A stretch of DNA of 64,000 bases from Chromobacterium phragmitis (GTDB taxonomy: Bacteria > Pseudomonadota > Gammaproteobacteria > Burkholderiales > Chromobacteriaceae), in the NCBI RefSeq assembly GCF_003325475.1, contig NZ_CP029495.1, forward strand, positions 868,001 through 932,000. The letters run 5' to 3'. The notes beneath the pieces were generated by a model. It made no database searches. It worked only from the letters and a program-made list of their open reading frames with translations, and had not been told where the DNA came from. A program made the translations under genes and the position numbers. Each line of letters begins with the position of its first letter. The stretch's first letter is position 1. This document shows, piece by piece, positions 40,927 to 49,677 of the stretch.

Positions 40927-43059
40927 ATGGCCCTGTTCCGTGCCACCCCTCTGGTGCTGAGCCTGGCGGCAGCCTGGCCCGCCTTTGCCGATACCACCCT
41001 GCCCACGCTGGAGACGACGCAGGTCACCGCCCATCGCAGCGAAAAGCCGCTGGCGGAAACCGCGCCCAACGCCTCCGTCATCTCCCGCCACAAGCTGGAC
41101 GACCGCCTGATCCGCGACATCGCGGACGCGGCGAAGTATGAACCGGGCGTCGACGTGGCGACCGACCCCAGCCGCCGCGGCAATGCCGGCTGGACCATAC
41201 GCGGCATCGACGGCAATCGCATCCTGATGCTGATAGACGGCGTTCGTCTTCCTGAAGGCTACAGCGGCCGCCAGGGCATCTACGAGTCCGGGCGCGACTT
41301 CGTCGAACTGGAAACGCTGCGCGCGATCGATATCGTCAAGGGCCCTACCTCCAGCCTGTATGGCTCGGACGCCATCGGCGGAGTCATCGGCTACCGCACG
41401 CTGACTGCTGACGACTTCGTCCCGGAAGAGAAAGGCGTAGGCGGCAGCGTCAAAGCCTTTGACGCCTCCGCGGACAGCAGCTGGGGAGCCTCGGGCGCAG
41501 TCGCCGCCAAGTCCGAGCGCGGCGATCTGTTGCTGCACTACACCCGCCGCAATGGACACGAAACGAAAAACCAGGGACAAAACGCCAACACGGGCTCCAA
41601 CCGGACCGAGCCCAATCCCAAGGACTGGCACAGCGAAAACATCCTCGCCAAATTCGGCGCCAACGCCAATGCGAACAACAGGCTGGAATTCACGCTGGAG
41701 CAATACCAGCGCTCCGCCGATGCCGATCTGCTGAACCAACTCTCCACGCGCGCGCCTTACAGCCAGGCCCAGGATCACACCAAACGGACCCGGGTCTCCG
41801 CCGCCTGGGGGGCCAAGCAGCTGGGGCCGCTGGACGAGTTGACGCTCAAGGTATACGGGCAGCGTCTGGAAAACAGCGATAAAGACATCAGCGGCGTCGC
41901 CAACGGCAACCGCACCTTGAACGATTACGGCTTCGAGCAGAAAACCGTCGGCCTGAGCCTGGACGCGATGCAGCGTTTCCAAGCTCTGGGCGCGCAGCAC
42001 CAGTTGCTGTGGGGGGCGGACCTCAGCCGCAGCGACACCTCGCGTCCCCGCAGCAAATACGCGATCGCGGCAAACGGTTCCTCCTCGCTGATGCCGGGCT
42101 ACCCGAGCAAACTGTTCCCGGACAGCCAGTCAGACCGTCTCGGCCTGTTCGTCAGCGACGATATGAAACTCTCCAACGGCATGGTGGTGTCGCCATCTCT
42201 GCGCTGGGACCGCTACAAAATGCGTCCGGAAATGGATGCGGCCTACCTGCTGAACAATCCCAATCCGCAAAACGTGCCATCGTTCAGCGATCAAGCCCTC
42301 TCTCCAAAGCTTGGCGTCAGCCTGCCGCTGGCGTCCAACTACACCGCCTTCGCCCAGTTCAGCTCAGGCTTCCGCGCGCCGCCGTTCGACCAGGCCAATA
42401 TGGTCTTCGTCAACCGGGGCCAGGGTTATGGCTATCAAGTCATCGCCAACCCTAACCTGAAGTCGGAAACCAGCCGCGGCGTGGAACTGGGCCTGAAAGG
42501 CAAGTGGAGCGGCTTCGACTTCGCCGCGACCGCGTTCTACAACCGCTATCGGAATTTCATTTCCCTGGTCACCTTGCCGCCGGAAAACGGCTTGATGACG
42601 ACCCAGTATCAAAACATCGGCCGCACCGACATCAAGGGCGTGGAAGGCAGGATCAACTGGCGCTTCGCTCCAGGCTGGAGCACCAGCGCCTCGCTGGCCT
42701 ACGCCCACGGGCGCAATCTTCAGGACAACACCCATCTGCGCGAAGTCGCGCCGTTCACCGCTGTCTGGGGCATGCGCTATGACTCGGAGCGCTTCGGCGG
42801 CGAAGCGCTGGTGCGCGCGGCGACGGCCAAAAAGCTGGACCAGGCGGCTCAGTTCGGCGCGCCGGGCTACGGCACGCTGGACCTGACTGCCTATTGGAAA
42901 CCGGCCAAGCAGACCATCATCCGCGCCGGCGTCTTCAACCTGTTCGACAAGAAGTACTGGAAGGATGCGGACGTGCGCAATATCGGCAGCCTCGATCCTG
43001 TCGACCTCTACACCCAACCCGGCCGCAACTTCAGCGCCAGCGTCGAATACCAATTCTGA
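40927..43059 (+). CDS. chuR: TonB-dependent heme receptor ChuR
   Basis: Outer-membrane heme/hemoprotein receptor, 710 residues: signal peptide (about 1-20, PAFA/DT), plug domain (about 35-150, with VISRHKLDD, TIRGIDGNRILMLIDG, GPTSSLYGSDAIGGVI) and a 22-strand barrel ending NFSASVEYQF with terminal Phe. A probable TonB box is near TLETTQVTAHR. FRAP (FSSGFRAPPF) and NPNL boxes are present, but the segment between them contains no His, whereas classic heme receptors such as HemR have one there. It is 56 bp after chuP. Confidence 0.94.
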   Translation: MALFRATPLVLSLAAAWPAFADTTLPTLETTQVTAHRSEKPLAETAPNASVISRHKLDDRLIRDIADAAKYEPGVDVATDPSRRGNAGWTIRGIDGNRILMLIDGVRLPEGYSGRQGIYESGRDFVELETLRAIDIVKGPTSSLYGSDAIGGVIGYRTLTADDFVPEEKGVGGSVKAFDASADSSWGASGAVAAKSERGDLLLHYTRRNGHETKNQGQNANTGSNRTEPNPKDWHSENILAKFGANANANNRLEFTLEQYQRSADADLLNQLSTRAPYSQAQDHTKRTRVSAAWGAKQLGPLDELTLKVYGQRLENSDKDISGVANGNRTLNDYGFEQKTVGLSLDAMQRFQALGAQHQLLWGADLSRSDTSRPRSKYAIAANGSSSLMPGYPSKLFPDSQSDRLGLFVSDDMKLSNGMVVSPSLRWDRYKMRPEMDAAYLLNNPNPQNVPSFSDQALSPKLGVSLPLASNYTAFAQFSSGFRAPPFDQANMVFVNRGQGYGYQVIANPNLKSETSRGVELGLKGKWSGFDFAATAFYNRYRNFISLVTLPPENGLMTTQYQNIGRTDIKGVEGRINWRFAPGWSTSASLAYAHGRNLQDNTHLREVAPFTAVWGMRYDSERFGGEALVRAATAKKLDQAAQFGAPGYGTLDLTAYWKPAKQTIIRAGVFNLFDKKYWKDADVRNIGSLDPVDLYTQPGRNFSASVEYQF

Positions 43060-43105
43060 TCCACCCCGCGGGCGGTCCCGCCGCCCGCCCCCACAGGAGA
43101 CACAC

Positions 43106-44140
43106 ATGAGCCAGCTATGGGACCGCTATCAGATGCTCAAAGCCAGCCAGCCCCAACTGCGCGCGCGTGACGCCGCCGCCGCGCTGGGCGTCAGCGAATG
43201 CGAACTGGTGGCCGCCGATCCGGCCGCCGCGCCGCTGAGGCCGGAGTGGCCGGAAGTCCTCGCCGCCCTGGCCCCGCTGGGCCGGGTGATGGCGCTGACC
43301 CGCAACCACGCCTGCGTGCATGAAACCAAGGGCGAATACGCCAATGTGTCGTTCGAGGGCAAGATCGGCATCGCCATCAATCCGGTGATCGACCTGCGCA
43401 TCTTCCTGTTCCACTGGCGCCATGGCTTCGCCGTGCGCAGCGAGACGCCGCGCGGCACGCAGCGCAGCCTGCAGTTCTTCGACCGCCACGGCGAAGCGGT
43501 GCACAAGGTGTACCTGACCGCCGACAGCGACGTCGCCGCCTACGAGGCATTGACGGCGCGCTTCTCCGCGCCCGCCTCCGAACTCGCGCTGGAGCCGCCC
43601 GCCCGCCCCGCCGCCGAGCAGCCCGACGAAGCCATCGACCGGGACGCCTTCCAGGCCGAATGGCACCGCCTCAACGACGTGCACGCCTTCCACCCCTTCC
43701 TGCGCCGCTGGCAGGTGTCGCGCCGGCAGGGCTTCCGCCTGGCGCCGCCGGGACAGGCCTGGCGCGTCCGCGAAGACGCGGTGGAGCAGCTGCTGCGCCG
43801 CGCCGCCGCCACCGAGACGCCCATCATGGTGTTCGCCGGCAACGGCGGCATGATCCAGATCCATACCGGCGCCGTCCGCAACGTGCAGGTGGTGGGGGAC
43901 TGGCTGAACGTGCTGGACCAGAACTTCAACCTGCACCTGCGCACCGATCTGATCGCAGAGGCCTGGATCACGCGCAAGCCGGGCGACAACGGCGTGGTCA
44001 GCTCGCTGGAGCTGTTCGACGAAGCCGGCGAATCGCTGGCCACCTTCTTCGGCGAACGCAAGCCCGGCCGCGCGGAGCGCCCTGAGTGGGTGAAACTGTT
44101 GGGCGAACTGCCGCCGCTGGAGCAGGCCGATGTCGCTTAA
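43106..44140 (+). CDS. chuS: Cytoplasmic heme-binding/degrading protein ChuS (HemS family)
   Basis: 344 residues, the usual size of HemS/ShuS/ChuS, which binds imported heme and in E. coli O157 opens it. Two homologous halves are visible: each has a similar stretch (MALTRNHACVHETKGEYANVSF; MVFAGNGGMIQIHTGAVRNV) and a matching later element (IDLRIFLFHWRHGFAV; LHLRTDLIAEAWITRKP). SD AGGAGA is 6 nt before ATG 43106. The 3' end overlaps chuT by 11 bp. Confidence 0.94.
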   Translation: MSQLWDRYQMLKASQPQLRARDAAAALGVSECELVAADPAAAPLRPEWPEVLAALAPLGRVMALTRNHACVHETKGEYANVSFEGKIGIAINPVIDLRIFLFHWRHGFAVRSETPRGTQRSLQFFDRHGEAVHKVYLTADSDVAAYEALTARFSAPASELALEPPARPAAEQPDEAIDRDAFQAEWHRLNDVHAFHPFLRRWQVSRRQGFRLAPPGQAWRVREDAVEQLLRRAAATETPIMVFAGNGGMIQIHTGAVRNVQVVGDWLNVLDQNFNLHLRTDLIAEAWITRKPGDNGVVSSLELFDEAGESLATFFGERKPGRAERPEWVKLLGELPPLEQADVA

Positions 44141-44921
44141 GTCCTGGATTCCCAGCCTGCTGCTGGCCGCGCTGCCGCTGGCCGCCCCGGCCGCCGAACG
44201 GGTAGTGGTGCTGACGCCGGACATCGCCGAGATCGTCGTCGCGCTGGGCGCCGGCGGCGAGGTGATAGGCCGCGACCGCGACAGCAAGCAGCCGGAACTG
44301 GCCCGCGCCCAGGTGGTGGGATTCTCCCGCGCGCTGAGCGCGGAAACCATCGCCGGCCTGAAACCGACCCTGGTGCTGGGCAGCGCCGCCGCCAAGCCCG
44401 CCGCGCTGTGGCCGCAATTGGCGCGGCTGAAGCTGCGCGCCGAGGAGGTCAGCGCGCGCGAGGACGGCCGCGACTTCGCCGACGCCATCCGCAAGGTAGG
44501 CGCTCTGCTGGGCCGCGACGCCGCCGCCGGCAAGCTGGCCGACGACTGGCAACGCAAGATGCTGGCGCGGCCGGCGCGGGCCGTCCGCTACCTGGTCAGC
44601 TACGACGGCAGCCTGGTGGCCGGCCGCGACACCGCGTCCGACACCTTGATCCGCGCCGCCGGCGGCGTCAACGCGGCGGCCGGCCTGTCCGGCTTCAAGC
44701 CGCTCAACCGCGACGCCTGGCAGGCGCTGAAGCCGGATGTGATCATACTCGGCAGCCACACCGCCGCCGCTTACGGCGGCAAGGACGCCTTCTCCAGGCG
44801 GCCGGAAGTCGCCGCCACGCCCGCCGGCAAGCAGGGCCGCATTTACCAGTTGCCGCCGCAGCAGGGCATGCTGATCGGACTGGGCAGCCCGGCCGTAGTC
44901 GAGCGGATGGTGAAAATGTGA
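44130..44921 (+). CDS. chuT: Periplasmic heme-binding protein ChuT
   Basis: Class III substrate-binding protein of the heme ABC importer. 263 residues with a signal peptide (about 1-21, APAA/ER) and the fold words RVVVLTPDIAEIVVALGAGGEVIGRD, then the second lobe LVSYDGSLVAGRDTASDTLI and KPDVIILGSHT. It overlaps chuS and chuU (GTGA), so all are translationally coupled. Confidence 0.93.
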   Translation: MSLKSWIPSLLLAALPLAAPAAERVVVLTPDIAEIVVALGAGGEVIGRDRDSKQPELARAQVVGFSRALSAETIAGLKPTLVLGSAAAKPAALWPQLARLKLRAEEVSAREDGRDFADAIRKVGALLGRDAAAGKLADDWQRKMLARPARAVRYLVSYDGSLVAGRDTASDTLIRAAGGVNAAAGLSGFKPLNRDAWQALKPDVIILGSHTAAAYGGKDAFSRRPEVAATPAGKQGRIYQLPPQQGMLIGLGSPAVVERMVKM

Positions 44922-45866
44922 ACGCCTCCCGACTATTGTGGCTGGGCCTGATCGCCGCCAGCGCGGGCTTGCCGACGCTGGCCTTGTCCCTTTCGGCCGG
45001 CGCCTGGTCGTGGCCGGACCTCGCCGACCCGCTGGTGACCGAACTGCGGCTGCCGCGCATTGTCGCGGCGCTCGCGGTGGGCGCCGCGCTGGCGGCCAGC
45101 GGCGCCGCTTTACAAGCCTTGTTCCGCAACCCGCTGGCCGATCCCGGCTTGATCGGCACCTCAGGCGGCGCCGCCTTGGCCGTGATCGCCGTGCTGGCGT
45201 TGGGCCTGTCCGGGCTGTCGCTGCCGTTGGCGGCTTTCGGCGGCGGCCTGGCCGCCACCTGGCTGATCCTGCTGCTCGCCCGGCTGGCCAAAGGCGGGCT
45301 GGCCGGCCTGCTGCTGATGGGGTTGGTGGTCGGCGCGTTCTGCGGCGCGGTCTCCAGCCTGATCCTGTTTCTATCCGACGACCTGACGCTGCGCGCCGCC
45401 AGCAGCTGGCTGGCCGGCAACCTGGGCGCGGCCATGCCCGCCCAGCTGTGGCCCTGCCTGCTGGCCGCCGGGCTCGGCGTGGCGCTGCTGTGCGCGATAG
45501 GCCGCGACCTGGACTGCCTGTTGCTGGGCGAGGAAACCGCCCGCTCGCTGGGCATAGACACCGTCCGCACCCGCCGGCTGGCGGCGGTGGGCGCCGCGCT
45601 GGCCACCGGCGGCGCGGTGGCGCTGTCCGGCGTCATCGGCTTCGTCGGCATGATGATACCCAACGCGCTGGCGCTGCTGGTGGGCGGCTGCCGCCGCCGG
45701 CTGATCCTGCTGTCTGCCTGGGCCGGCGCGCTGTTCCTGCTGGCGGCGGACACCTTGGCGCGCAACATCGCCTGGCCGCTGGACCTGCCGGTTGGCCTGA
45801 TGGCCGCCTTCGCCGGCCCGCCGTTCTTCATCTGGCTTTTCCGCCGCCAACAAGGAAGCGCACGCG

Positions 45867-45874
<8 letters not shown>
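44918..45874 (+). CDS. chuU: Heme ABC transporter permease ChuU
   Basis: FecCD-family inner-membrane permease of 318 residues with about 9-10 hydrophobic helices; LRLPRIVAALAVGAALAASGAALQALFRNPLADPGLIGTSGGA is the family signature. The GTG start at 44918 overlaps chuT as GTGA; no ATG fits. The C-terminus ends with a basic tail and overlaps chuV by 8 bp. Confidence 0.94.
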
Positions 45875-46634
<760 letters not shown>

Positions 46635-46670
46635 AAAAACAAAAGCCGCCCCGGCATTCCGGAGCGGCTT
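46635..46670. terminator. Bidirectional terminator between chuV and hpt
   Basis: An 11-bp stem with one mismatch (AGCCGC/GCGGCT outer part, CCGG/CCGG inner part, loop CATT). On the minus strand the hairpin runs into TTTTGTTTTTT, a strong terminator for hpt; on the plus strand the T tract is short. Confidence 0.85.
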
Positions 46671-46689
46671 CCTGTCAAATTTCGCCGTC

Positions 46690-47232
46690 TTACTTCAGCG
46701 CGTAGATGGCAGGCAGGTTGCGCCAGGCGCCGCGCACGTCCATGCCGTAGCCGAACACGTAGCGGTCCGGCACGTCCAGGCCGACGAAGTCCGCATGCAT
46801 CGGCTTTTCCTTGCTGATCAGCTTGTTGGCGAACACGCCGCTGTAGAAGGCCTTGGCGCCCATGCCCATCACCTTGTCGCGGATGGCTGCCATGGTGTGG
46901 CCTTCGTCCAGGATGTCGTCCAGCACCAGCACCACGCGGTCGCGCACATCCTCTTTCGGCGCCTGCTTCCACACCAGCTCGCCGCCATGGGTCTTGTCGC
47001 CGTAGCGGGAAACGTGGACATAGTCGAAGTCCAGCGGGAAGGCCAAGCGCGGCAGCAACTGGCCGGTGAACACCACCGCGCCGCCCATCACGGACAGCAC
47101 CAGCGGGTATTCCTCGCCCAGTTTTTCGGTGATTTCCACCGCCATGCGGTCTACGGCGGCGCTGACTTCCTCCGCGCTGAACAGCACGTCGGCGCTGTTG
47201 ATCAGGCCGCGGGCTTCGGAAATATTAGGCAT
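46690..47232 (-). CDS. hpt: Hypoxanthine(-guanine) phosphoribosyltransferase
   Basis: Purine salvage: hypoxanthine (or guanine) plus PRPP to IMP or GMP. 180 residues. PRPP motif VLVLDDILDEGHTMAAI (about 100-116), GGAVVFTGQLL in the flexible region and the C-terminal DVPDRYVFGYGMDVRGAWRNLP close to E. coli Hpt. It follows galU by 55 bp on the same strand. Confidence 0.93.
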   Translation of the reverse strand: MPNISEARGLINSADVLFSAEEVSAAVDRMAVEITEKLGEEYPLVLSVMGGAVVFTGQLLPRLAFPLDFDYVHVSRYGDKTHGGELVWKQAPKEDVRDRVVLVLDDILDEGHTMAAIRDKVMGMGAKAFYSGVFANKLISKEKPMHADFVGLDVPDRYVFGYGMDVRGAWRNLPAIYALK

Positions 47233-47287
47233 GATGACTCCTTAACAGAACAGCGGCGCCGCTCGACGCGGCGCAATGGAAAAAAAC

Positions 47288-48160
47288 TCAGCCGAGCTTC
47301 AGCTCGCGCAGGAAGGCGGCGAAATCCTCCGCCACCTCGTGGTGCTTCAAACCATAGTTGACGGTAGCCTTCAGGTAACCCAGCTTGGAGCCGCAATCGT
47401 AACGGGTGCCCTTGAACGGCAGCGCCAGCACCGGCTCGTCCTTCATCAACGCGGCGATGCCGTCGGTCAGCTGGATCTCGCCGCCGGCGCCGGCGCCGGT
47501 ATTCACCAGCTTGTCGAACACGCGCGGCGTCAGGATATAGCGGCCGACCACCGCCAGATTCGATGGCGCCTCCTCCGGTCGCGGCTTCTCGACGATGTGC
47601 TCCACGCTCTGGTGTCCCTTGGCGTTCTTCGCCACCTGGACGATGCCGTAAGAGCCGGTCTCTTCCGGCGCCACGGTCTCCACGCCCAGGATGGAGGCAT
47701 GGGTTTCGTCGAACAACCGCACCATCTGCTCCATCGCCCCCGGCGCGCCCTCGATCAGGTCATCGGCCAGGATCACCGCGAACGGCTCGTCGCCGACCAC
47801 CGGCCGCGCGCACAACACCGCGTGGCCCAGGCCGAGCGCCTCGGTCTGGCGGATGTAGATGCAGCTGACATTGGGCGGAATGATCTCTTGCACCAGTTGC
47901 AGCAGCTTCTGCTTGTTCTTGTATTCGAGCTCCGTCTCCAGCTCGTAAGCCTTGTCGAAATGGTCTTCGATGGAGCGCTTGTTGCGGCCGGTGATGAAGA
48001 TCAGTTCCGTGATGCCGGCGGCGATCGCCTCCTCCACCGCGTACTGGATCAACGGCTTGTCGACGACGGGCAGCATTTCCTTGGGGCTGGCCTTGGTGGC
48101 CGGCAGGAAACGGGTGCCGAGACCCGCTACGGGAAATACCGCCTTGGTGATTTTCTTCAT
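47288..48160 (-). CDS. galU: UTP-glucose-1-phosphate uridylyltransferase
   Basis: Makes UDP-glucose for envelope sugars. 290 residues. AVFPVAGLGTRFLPATKASPKEMLP (nucleotide loop), VVDKPLIQYAVEEA, FAVILADDLI (metal site), GSYGIVQV, VEKPRPEEAPSNLAVVGRYI, GEIQLTDGIA and GTRYDCGSKLGY are all typical. ATG 48160 is chosen by homology. It sits 70 bp downstream of the TPR glycosyltransferase gene, which may use its product. Confidence 0.95.
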   Translation of the reverse strand: MKKITKAVFPVAGLGTRFLPATKASPKEMLPVVDKPLIQYAVEEAIAAGITELIFITGRNKRSIEDHFDKAYELETELEYKNKQKLLQLVQEIIPPNVSCIYIRQTEALGLGHAVLCARPVVGDEPFAVILADDLIEGAPGAMEQMVRLFDETHASILGVETVAPEETGSYGIVQVAKNAKGHQSVEHIVEKPRPEEAPSNLAVVGRYILTPRVFDKLVNTGAGAGGEIQLTDGIAALMKDEPVLALPFKGTRYDCGSKLGYLKATVNYGLKHHEVAEDFAAFLRELKLG

Positions 48161-48230
48161 CTCAACTCCGCGATTCTTTGTCAATCCGACTCGATAACAG
48201 CGCCGCATTCTAGCCCGAGATCGCTCAAGG

Positions 48231-49667
48231 TCAAAATGTCTGTTGCGCCGCCAGCTGCCGAGCCACGTCCCGCACAACCGTTTCCCAGTCCCCAGGTGCC
48301 GGCTGGCGCCATAGTCTCACCGACGGATACCAGGGCGCCGTGGCGGCATCGGCCAGAAAAAAGGGCGCGCTCTCCGCTCGCAACAAAGCCCAGGTCGGTC
48401 GGCCCATCGCGCCGGCCAGATGCAGGATGGCGGTGTCCACGCAAATCACTAGGTCCATCTGCGCCGCCAGCGCGGCGGTATCGGCGAAATCGCCTATTCT
48501 TGGCTGCGCCACCAGCCCTTGCAACGCCGCAGGCAACGCGCCCGGCTGCAAGGCGAAGAAATCCATGCCGGGCATCCGGCACAGCTCGGCGAACAAAGCC
48601 GGCGGCACCGACTTATGCTGGCGCCAGGCATCGGCGATGCCTACGCCCCAGCGGCCGCTTTCCCACACCACGCCCACCCGAGGACGGCCGCTCATGCTTG
48701 GCAACGCCGTCGCCTCGAAATCTGGCTTCCGCAGATAGGTTTCAGTCGGCAGAGTATCCAGCGTCGCGCCTAGCAAGCCTGGCAGCGACATCAAAGGCAA
48801 TTGGCAATCATAAGCCGGCGAAGCGTCCGACGGCATCAGTTCGATGCCATCAAACTGCGCGAATAATCGATGGAAAGTCTCGGGACACGCCAACAGAATG
48901 CGCGCGTCCCGATGCTCAGCGCGGATGCGCGGCAGAAAGCGCGCCATCTGCAGGCTGTCGCCCAATCCTTGTTCAGCCCAAAGCAGCAGCGTCCGGCCCT
49001 CCAGCGGCGTCCCCGTCCAGAGCGGCCCGACATGCCGCGGCGCGAGGATGCAGCGCCAGCGCGCCTCGTACAGCGGCCACGCCTCTGCGTAACGACCGGC
49101 GAGCAATAGCGCGATGGACAAACTGAATTGAAGGTTGGCGTCATCCGGCGCCATCTCCAGGCCTCCCCGGAGCACGGCGATGGCGTCGTCCAGCAACAAA
49201 GCGCTGGTGCAGACATTGCCCAGGTTGTTGCAGCGCGCCGGCGTCAAGCCATCCAGCTCGATCGCCTTCAGAAAACAGGCGATGGCGTCCTGGTAGCGCA
49301 GTTGATGCTGGCGCACCACGCCCAGATTGCTCCAGGCATCGACATGGCCGGGTTCCGACGCCAGCGCCTCTTCCAGCAACTTGCAAGCCAGCTCCAGTTC
49401 GCCCAGCTCCTTCAGCAATACCGCCAGATTGCTCTTGAGATTGGCCGATTCCGGATTCAAAGCCGCTGCCGCCAGGTAGTCGTCCAGCGCGCGCGCGGTA
49501 TCATCCAGGCGCAGCCAGGCATTGGCGCGGTTGGCCAGCGCTTGCCAATCCTTGGGATTGCGCGCCAGGCACAAATCGAAAGACTCGATGGCGCCCCGCC
49601 AATCGCCGGCCGCCGCGTGTCGGTTGCCTGCGTCGAAATCCGCCCTGCCTATCGCGCTTTTCGCCAT
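48231..49667 (-). CDS. TPR protein with C-terminal GT9/GT41-like glycosyltransferase domain
   Basis: 478 residues. The N-terminal half (about 1-215) is made of tetratricopeptide repeats (LANRANAWLRLDDTARALDDY, LKSNLAVLLKELGELELA, WSNLGVVRQHQLRYQDAI, NNLGNVCTSALLLDDAI). The second half (about 245-478) has LLWAEQGLGDSLQMARFLPRI, RVGVVWESG and DLVICVDTAILHLAGAMGRPTWALL, the pattern of TPR-linked glycosyltransferases. Such proteins often modify flagellin or other surface proteins, but the target is unknown. A protein-binding role without catalysis is also possible. Confidence 0.85.
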   Translation of the reverse strand: MAKSAIGRADFDAGNRHAAAGDWRGAIESFDLCLARNPKDWQALANRANAWLRLDDTARALDDYLAAAALNPESANLKSNLAVLLKELGELELACKLLEEALASEPGHVDAWSNLGVVRQHQLRYQDAIACFLKAIELDGLTPARCNNLGNVCTSALLLDDAIAVLRGGLEMAPDDANLQFSLSIALLLAGRYAEAWPLYEARWRCILAPRHVGPLWTGTPLEGRTLLLWAEQGLGDSLQMARFLPRIRAEHRDARILLACPETFHRLFAQFDGIELMPSDASPAYDCQLPLMSLPGLLGATLDTLPTETYLRKPDFEATALPSMSGRPRVGVVWESGRWGVGIADAWRQHKSVPPALFAELCRMPGMDFFALQPGALPAALQGLVAQPRIGDFADTAALAAQMDLVICVDTAILHLAGAMGRPTWALLRAESAPFFLADAATAPWYPSVRLWRQPAPGDWETVVRDVARQLAAQQTF

Positions 49668-49677
49668 CTCAGTCCTC

